Source of the DNA: Streptomyces sp. NBC_01485
GTDB taxonomy: Bacteria; Actinomycetota; Actinomycetes; Streptomycetales; Streptomycetaceae
Length of the DNA: 64,000 nucleotides
Direction: 5' to 3'
Assembly: GCF_036227125.1 (NCBI RefSeq)
Contig: NZ_CP109435.1
Span: forward strand, 4,898,001-4,962,000
Position 1 is the first letter of the stretch; every line of letters begins with the position of its first letter. Both the position numbers and the translations under genes were made by a program. Below the pieces are notes generated by a model. It did no database searches, was not told where the DNA came from, and saw nothing but the letters and a program-made list of their open reading frames with translations. This document shows positions 58,942-64,000 of the stretch, one piece after another.

Positions 58942-60441
58942 TCAGGACGAGTTTGCGGTTGACGGGCCGAAGAACTCGATCTCGGCTATCGCCACCTGCT
59001 TGTCCGCGGAGGCCGCGTACGACGACTCGATCGTGAAGCGGACCTTGGTGACCTCGCCGACGCGGAAGGCGCGCTGTTGGCTGCCCGCGCTCTGGTCCAG
59101 GGTGATCTGGCGGGTCGTGGTCTTGCCGTCCTTCAAGGTGATCGTCGCCTTGATGCGGTGCGGGAGGGCCGATTTGGTGAGCTGGTTGGCGTTGGGCGAC
59201 GTGCCCGACGTGATGAGCAGCTCCAGCAGACGGGTCGGCTGCTCGAAGCTGGCCTCGATCCACTGGCCCTCGCCCGACTGCGCGACGCCGGGACCCCACC
59301 AGGTGTTGCTGAACTTGTCGAAGACCAGCTCGGGCTTGTGTCCCGGGTAGGAGCGCGACGCCGCGAACGAGTCCGGGCTGACCGGGGCACGCTTGGCGAA
59401 GTGGTCGCGGGTGGCCTGGATCGCGGCCGGTGTGTTCACCCCGGCGATGATCAGAAGGGTGAGGACGACCGCGGCCACCAGCCAGCTCACGATGCGGTCG
59501 AACGTACGGCGCAGGCGCGGGCGGTCGCCGGCCCAGGGGGTCGCGCCGTTGCGGTTGAACAGGCGACGCCACCAGGGGAGGCGGATCGAGGAGCGGTCCT
59601 CGAGGGTCATCGGCATCGCGCAGCGGACGCAGAAGTGCCGGTCGGGGTTGTTGGGGGTCGCGCACCAGGGGCACGCGACGCCGTACTGCTCGCCCTGGAC
59701 CGGGCCGGGCGCGCGGACCTGCGGCCGGTCCGCGACCGGCCTGCCCGGCAGGACCGGGGCGACGGACGGGGGCGCGGCGGGACGGGGTTCCGCGTCGGCG
59801 ACGGGGACGAGGAGGGAGCGGGCCCGGTCGGCCATCGTGTCGCCCATGGCGGGAGCGGCGGGAGCGGCGGGAGCGGCGGGAGGGGGAGCAGTGACGGGTG
59901 TGGTGGGCGCGGTTACGTCCGGGGCCGGGGGCTGTGCGGTGGCTGTCGGGGCGGCGGTGCCGTCCTCCGGCGGGATGACCGGGAGGGGAGTTTCCGTGGT
60001 GTCCTCGTCGTCCGAGTTGTCGTCGTCGTCCGCCGGTGTGTTCACCCCGGCGGTGGATGTGGCGGGTGTGGTGGTGGGGGTGGCGGTAGCGGTACCGGTG
60101 CCTGCGGTGGCCGCCGGGACCGCAGCGGCCGACGGCTCCCGTGTGGCTTCCGGAGAGCCGCCCGATCCCGATGCCGATGCCGATGCCGATGCCGATCCCG
60201 ATGGCGATCCGGAGGCGTACGTGGACCCCGACCCCGACCCGGGATCAGCCGCCGGCCCCGAAGCCGAAGCCGAAGTCGAAGCCGAGCCCGAACCCGTCGC
60301 GGCCCCCGCGTCAGCCGTGCCGCCCGCCCTCGCCCCCGCCGGGGATCGGTCCGTCCAGCTCAGTACGGCGCCGCAGGCGTCGCAGAACGACTGGCCGGGC
60401 TCGGCCCGCGTGCCGCAGTCGGCGCAGTTCTGGGTGGTCAT
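58942..60441 (-). CDS. eCIS-linked zinc-ribbon/discoidin membrane protein
   Basis: A 499-residue protein. An N-terminal zinc ribbon (Cys6, Cys9, Cys20, Cys23) is followed by a low-complexity linker (about 30-250: Ser/Ala/Gly, then Asp, then Pro/Ala), a second zinc ribbon (CPWC ... CVRC, about 257-275), a single membrane helix (about 318-336) and a C-terminal beta-sandwich (about 350-499) like a discoidin/glycan-binding module. It starts inside the tail-protein gene (ATGA overlap at 60438-60441), so it is the last cistron of the eCIS operon. It could link the particle with the membrane or cell wall. The ribbon half lies inside, the sandwich outside. Shortened copies of the motif AGVNTPA occur in both linker and helix. 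Confidence 0.85.
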   Translation of the reverse strand: MTTQNCADCGTRAEPGQSFCDACGAVLSWTDRSPAGARAGGTADAGAATGSGSASTSASASGPAADPGSGSGSTYASGSPSGSASASASASGSGGSPEATREPSAAAVPAATAGTGTATATPTTTPATSTAGVNTPADDDDNSDDEDTTETPLPVIPPEDGTAAPTATAQPPAPDVTAPTTPVTAPPPAAPAAPAAPAMGDTMADRARSLLVPVADAEPRPAAPPSVAPVLPGRPVADRPQVRAPGPVQGEQYGVACPWCATPNNPDRHFCVRCAMPMTLEDRSSIRLPWWRRLFNRNGATPWAGDRPRLRRTFDRIVSWLVAAVVLTLLIIAGVNTPAAIQATRDHFAKRAPVSPDSFAASRSYPGHKPELVFDKFSNTWWGPGVAQSGEGQWIEASFEQPTRLLELLITSGTSPNANQLTKSALPHRIKATITLKDGKTTTRQITLDQSAGSQQRAFRVGEVTKVRFTIESSYAASADKQVAIAEIEFFGPSTANSS

Positions 60442-60995
60442 CTCTCCGGGGTCCTTTCAGCGGCGGTCACCTTGACCGTGTACGGCATGTGGGCGGGGCG
60501 GGCGGCGGCCACGAGGGTGTCGAGGCGGTGCTCGTCGGCCGGGCCCGGGTCGGGCAGGCGGAGCGTGACGTGCAGGTGGGGGCGTTGGTCGCCGGGGAAC
60601 GGGCCGAGCGGGCGGGCGCTCCACGCGGAGCCGCCGCTCTCGGAGATCTCCGGTTCCACGCCGAACGCCAGGCGGATGGTCTCCGACAGGCCCCGGCGCG
60701 TGCCGCGCACCCGGTGCAGGTACGCCGCCGCCGCGACCGCGGCCCGCAGTCTCGGCTCCGGTTCCGTGCCGTCGGTCTCCGCGCCGACCCAGCCGGCCAG
60801 CCAGCGGGTGAAGTCGACCGGGGCGAGGGCCGGGTCGAAGTAGGCGGGCAGGCAGTCGAGGACGTTGAGGATGGGCGCCAACACCTCGTCCAGCCCGGCG
60901 ACGAAGCGTTGCGCCAGGTCGTCGTCCGCGAAGACGGCCGGCAGCATCGCGCCGATCGGGACGGACGAGCCCAGCCCGTCCACCGAACCCCTCAA
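60438..60995 (-). CDS. eCIS phage tail protein I-like baseplate component
   Basis: A 185-residue protein of the tail protein I/TIGR02242 group: a baseplate wedge component of contractile systems. Motifs include LPAYFDPALAPVDFTRWLAGWVG near 50 and YLHRVRGTRRGLSETIRLAFGVEP near 90. It sits between baseplate J (58 bases upstream) and the zinc-ribbon gene (4-base overlap). In the Afp nomenclature it plays an Afp12-like role. The GTG/ATG start is uncertain by a few codons. Confidence 0.8.
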   Translation of the reverse strand: MRGSVDGLGSSVPIGAMLPAVFADDDLAQRFVAGLDEVLAPILNVLDCLPAYFDPALAPVDFTRWLAGWVGAETDGTEPEPRLRAAVAAAAYLHRVRGTRRGLSETIRLAFGVEPEISESGGSAWSARPLGPFPGDQRPHLHVTLRLPDPGPADEHRLDTLVAAARPAHMPYTVKVTAAERTPER

Positions 60996-61053
60996 CGCCC
61001 CGTCCCCTTACCGGAGTTACCCGAGTTGCCTGAGTTGTCCGAGTTGGAGGCCT

Positions 61054-63012
61054 TCACGAGCCGTCTCCGATCACGCGCACCCGGTGGTCGTAGGAGAAGA
61101 CCAGGGCCGGGGCGGCCAGGTCGATGCGGTCGGTCGCCTCGCCGCGTTTGCCCGTCAGGGGGTCGGCGGGGTGGAGCATGACCTGGTCGACGAGCTCCAC
61201 TCCCGGGACGCGCTGGAGGACCGCGAAGACCTCGCCGGACTGCACCGGGCGGCCGAACGGCCAGCCCTTGCCGTCCGCGCCGCCGATCAGCGGGTCGAGG
61301 TGGCGGTAGAGGGCGTCGTGGGCCTGGCGGCGGACGCGGTCGGTGTCGACGCCGCGGAAGGCGTGGACCGTCGCGACGACCGTCACGCCCTGGTAGTACG
61401 GCGGGCCGACCGCCAACCGGGTGCCGATCAGGCGGCGTTCGTCGAGGTGGCGGGTGATGCGGGCCAACAGGGAGTCGCCGGGCACGAGTTGCTCGAAGCG
61501 GAGTCGGCCGCCGGGGTCGGGGACGGCCTGCGGGACCACCAACACCCGTACGGCGTAGGAGCCGTGGTCGTCCGGTTCGCCCTCCAGGCAGGTGATGCGG
61601 GCGGTCTCCGGGGCGGCGCGGCGGGCCAGTTCCTCGTAGTCGCGCAGGGTCACCGCACGCTCCTGGGCGCGCAGGGTGATCGGGGCGCGGAGTTTCGCCT
61701 CCTGGACGGTCTCGCCGTCGACCCCGCCGCGCGCGGCCTCGCGGTTGACGACCTCCGAGACGTACGGGACGGAGGTGCGCAGTACCTGTACGGAGCCGCG
61801 GGCCACGTTTCCGGACCGCCCGCCGCCCGTGCGGTAGCGGCGGGCGCGGATGACCGAGCCCTTGGGGGCGACCGCGCCGTACTGGCGGAGTGTGCCGTCG
61901 GGCTGGCGGACGGACGGGCCGAAGGCGATCTCGCCGGTGGCCGCGTCGAGGGTGACATGGCGGTCGTGCGGGCCGGACGCGGCGAAGTGCGGGACCACCT
62001 GCCAGTCGGTCCAGCCCTCGTGCTCGGCGGTCTGGAGCAGCAGCGGCGGGTCGTCGCCCACCACCGGGGCGTGGACGAGGGACAGGTGCTGGCCCGGCAG
62101 GCCCGTGGACTCGCCGAGGGCCTCGTCGTGGACGGTCTCCGCGTGGACGGCGGGGGTGGTGCCGCCGACCGTGAACACCTCGGCGGAGCGGACGGTCGGG
62201 GAGGTGGTGTAGAAGGGCTGGCCGGGGAGGGGGTCGGTGACGCGGCAGCGCAGCCAGCCGGCCTCCTGGCCGCCGGAGCGGGACAGGACGTGGCCGCCGG
62301 GGATGTGCAGGACGACCTCGCCGGGGCGGTTGAGGCCGCCGGTGCCGTCGCGGTCGACCTCGCACTCCTGCCAGCCGTCCTCCGTCCAGGCCTCCCAGAC
62401 GAGCGGCGGCTGACGGGGGTCGACGCCGACGCCGTCCACGCGGCTGTCCAGTTCCAGGACGACCGCGCAGTGCGGGACGGCGGCGCTGAGGCCGAACAGC
62501 ATGCAGTCGCCGGGCTGCGGGGCCTCGGCGAAGCAGAGCAGGTCCTTGCCCTCGGTGAGGTCGGTGGTCCTGTCCGTGACCGGCTCGCCCCGGTGCTGCA
62601 CGACGAGGTGGCTCAACTGGCAGGGCACTACGGTGAGTTCGCGTTCCGTCGCGAAGACGACCGCGTCCTCGTTCTCGGTGCGGACCGTCGCGACCTCGGT
62701 GCCCACGGGGAGGTGGATCGGCTCCTCCTGGGGCGCCGACAGCCAGAACGTCACCTCGGTGCGGGCGGCGGACGGCGGGAAGAGGCGGATGCCGGCCAGG
62801 TCGAGGAAGGCGAGGTGGTTCTTCTCGGGGACGCGGTTGAGGCGGTAGACGATCTGGTCGGCCATGTGGGCGACCGTCTCGACGAGGGTCACGCCCGGGT
62901 CGGAGACGTTGTGGTCGGTCCACTCCGGCGCACGCTGCTGGATGTAGCGCTTGGCGTCGTCGACGAACTGCTGGAAGCGGCGGTCGTCCAGGTTGGGAGA
63001 GGGCAGGGCCAT
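61054..63012 (-). CDS. eCIS baseplate J-like protein (Afp11-like)
   Basis: A 652-residue protein of the TIGR02243 baseplate assembly group. It begins MALPSPNLDDRRFQQFVDDAKRYI, and the J-like signature regions ARRAAPETARITCLEGEP near 450 and DAPLYRHLDPLIGG-like (HDALYRHLDPLIGGADG near 570) are seen. It forms wedge subunits linking gp25 to the tube-sheath baseplate. Its ATG overlaps the gp25 stop by one base (ATGA-type), so translation is coupled. Confidence 0.9.
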   Translation of the reverse strand: MALPSPNLDDRRFQQFVDDAKRYIQQRAPEWTDHNVSDPGVTLVETVAHMADQIVYRLNRVPEKNHLAFLDLAGIRLFPPSAARTEVTFWLSAPQEEPIHLPVGTEVATVRTENEDAVVFATERELTVVPCQLSHLVVQHRGEPVTDRTTDLTEGKDLLCFAEAPQPGDCMLFGLSAAVPHCAVVLELDSRVDGVGVDPRQPPLVWEAWTEDGWQECEVDRDGTGGLNRPGEVVLHIPGGHVLSRSGGQEAGWLRCRVTDPLPGQPFYTTSPTVRSAEVFTVGGTTPAVHAETVHDEALGESTGLPGQHLSLVHAPVVGDDPPLLLQTAEHEGWTDWQVVPHFAASGPHDRHVTLDAATGEIAFGPSVRQPDGTLRQYGAVAPKGSVIRARRYRTGGGRSGNVARGSVQVLRTSVPYVSEVVNREAARGGVDGETVQEAKLRAPITLRAQERAVTLRDYEELARRAAPETARITCLEGEPDDHGSYAVRVLVVPQAVPDPGGRLRFEQLVPGDSLLARITRHLDERRLIGTRLAVGPPYYQGVTVVATVHAFRGVDTDRVRRQAHDALYRHLDPLIGGADGKGWPFGRPVQSGEVFAVLQRVPGVELVDQVMLHPADPLTGKRGEATDRIDLAAPALVFSYDHRVRVIGDGS

Positions 63013-63479
63013 CAGCGTTCGCTTTCGGGAGCCGGGCCGGACCCGGGGCCGGAGCCAGGGCCGGGGGAGCCGGAAGCGTCCGGCTCGTCGTGGGACGGAA
63101 TGACGTAGAAGGGGAAGACGAGGCTGCGCGGGTTGTTGGTGCCGCGGATCGCGTAGCGGACGTCGATGAAGAGGACGCCCTGTTCGGCGCCCGCGGTGAC
63201 CTCGACGTCGGTGACCTCGATGCGCGGCTCCCAGCGGTCCAGGCTGGCGTACACCTCGTGCTGGATACGGCCGGCCGTCGCCTCGTTGACCGGGGCGAAG
63301 ACCAGGTCGTGGATGGCGCAGCCGTACTCCGGGCGCATCGGGCGCTCGCCCGGCGCGGTCGCGAGGATCAGCCGGATCGCCTCCTCGATCTCGCGTTCGC
63401 CGCTGACCAGGGCGATGCCCCCGGTGGGGCCGATGCGGAGCGGGAACGCCCAGCCCGAACCGACGAATTGCTCGGCCAT
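63012..63479 (-). CDS. eCIS gp25/W-like baseplate protein (Afp9-like)
   Basis: A 155-residue GPW/gp25 protein: the lysozyme-like fold that nucleates the sheath. Motifs are GSGWAFPLRIGPTGGIAL, EEAIRLILATAPGERPMRPEYG and DLVFAPVNEATAGRI. It is followed by the J gene with one-base overlap. Confidence 0.92.
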   Translation of the reverse strand: MAEQFVGSGWAFPLRIGPTGGIALVSGEREIEEAIRLILATAPGERPMRPEYGCAIHDLVFAPVNEATAGRIQHEVYASLDRWEPRIEVTDVEVTAGAEQGVLFIDVRYAIRGTNNPRSLVFPFYVIPSHDEPDASGSPGPGSGPGSGPAPESER

Positions 63480-63552
63480 CAGTCGGCCACCTGCCTTCTC
63501 CTTCTCCTGCTCCAGCTTCCGGATCGCACGGCGGGCCCGCGCTCTCGGTGCC

Positions 63553-64000
63553 TCACGGCAGCGGGTACGGCTTGGAGTTGACCATGACCACGCCCTGGAG
63601 CAGGAGGGTCGCGGCCCGGATGCCCACGTTGGCGGTGGAGTTGACCTGGATGGTGGCGCCCGCGCTCATCGTGGCGGCGCCGCCCGCCTTGAGGTTGAGC
63701 AGGCCCGCCGCGTCCACCGACACCACACCCGTCAGCGACCTGATGTTGACCAGGCTGCCCCGGATGGTGAGCGAACCGCCGCTCCTGATCGAGAGGTTGC
63801 GGCGGGCGGAGAGGGAGAGGTCGGTGCCGGCCTCGACGGACACCGCCCGGCTGCCCTTGATGCTGACCGCGCCCTTGCTGTCGACGGTGATCTCGGTCTT
63901 CGTCCGGTCCAGGTTGATGACGAGTTTGTCGTCGCCGGACGTCACCCGCACCCCCTGCTTCCGTCCGCCGGTCTTCTGGCTGAGCAGGTCGACGCGGTTG
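63553..64000 (-). CDS. eCIS spike protein, C-terminal part (Afp8/VgrG-like), partial
   Basis: The frame enters from the right edge and ends at 63553. The visible 148 residues are a beta-solenoid with regular six-residue rungs (KLVINLDRTKTEITVDSKGAVSIKGSRA), as in the C-terminal needle of VgrG/gpV spikes. The OB-fold part lies outside the window. Upstream in the operon relative to gp25 by 73 bases. Confidence 0.85.
   Translation of the reverse strand, partial: NRVDLLSQKTGGRKQGVRVTSGDDKLVINLDRTKTEITVDSKGAVSIKGSRAVSVEAGTDLSLSARRNLSIRSGGSLTIRGSLVNIRSLTGVVSVDAAGLLNLKAGGAATMSAGATIQVNSTANVGIRAATLLLQGVVMVNSKPYPLP

Noticed and set aside
59428..60060. 21-base duplication GCCGGTGTGTTCACCCCGGC(G) within the zinc-ribbon gene
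   Set aside because: Both copies encode AGVNTPA in different domains; too short to conclude more than chance or minor conversion.
60865..63108. 747-codon plus-strand frame over the baseplate J gene
   Set aside because: Shadow of a confidently identified eCIS gene; no start context and no recognisable domain.

Overview
The window is high-GC actinobacterial DNA and almost certainly the chromosome of a Streptomyces species. Third codon positions are close to saturated with G/C, GTG and TTG starts are common, and many products carry Tat, Sec or lipoprotein signals. It also holds typical Streptomyces families: DUF397/XRE/ATP-binding triads, a GH13 alpha-glucosidase, a LytR-CpsA-Psr protein, an LAETG surface protein, a CebR operator, and a Streptomyces-type extracellular contractile injection system (eCIS).

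Layout. 0-8 kb: a von Willebrand-A protein with a very long acidic linker, a PhoX-type phosphatase, an EEP-family membrane phosphohydrolase and two small membrane proteins. 8-18 kb: a 5'-truncated SpoIIE phosphatase, a Streptomyces protein invaded by a dispersed repeat, an NPP1/NLP secreted protein, a giant HTH-STAND-WD40 protein, an HTH-TPR regulator and a catalytically dead trypsin homologue carrying propeller repeats. 18-28 kb: a secreted toxin-like cassette (Tat-exported ALF-repeat/coiled-coil protein, Sec-exported nuclease-like protein, YwqG/DUF1963-like cytosolic protein), then an insertion-sequence graveyard and a convergent pair of glycosyltransferases. 29-41 kb: a cellulose-regulated SGNH hydrolase with CBM2 under a perfect CebR box, a TPR regulator divergent from a three-gene mini-operon, a lipoprotein, a nucleoside hydrolase, a sortase-anchored protein, an alpha-glucosidase, a subtilase-like protein lacking its protease domain, and a DUF4142 protein. 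41-57 kb: a patchwork of intact secreted enzymes (2OG-type oxygenase, M23 peptidase, GH26-like glycosidase, zinc metalloprotease, lysyl oxidase) and a TerD fusion to a RecB-like nuclease, interleaved with at least five decayed genes. 57-64 kb: an LCP cell-wall ligase, a strongly structured RNA candidate, and on the minus strand the distal end of an eCIS operon (spike, gp25, baseplate J, tail protein I, zinc-ribbon/discoidin membrane protein).

How the genes work together. Most products act at or outside the cell envelope: wall glycopolymer attachment (LCP), mannosyl transfer (polyprenol-phosphate-mannose synthase plus a GT-C-like protein), wall hydrolysis (M23), polymer degradation, and weapon-like modules (eCIS, ALF/nuclease cassette, NLP). 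The eCIS genes overlap by four bases or fewer at two junctions and are read towards the zinc-ribbon gene. A hairpin terminator shared with the structured RNA closes the locus. The strongest candidates for new biology are the TerD-(PHTTA)7-RecB-like nuclease fusion, the cloverleaf-like RNA beside the eCIS locus, the ALF/nuclease/DUF1963 cassette, and the two 'lost-catalysis' proteins (S8 propeptide without protease; trypsin fold with His and Ser replaced). All assignments come from reading the sequence; no database search was possible.
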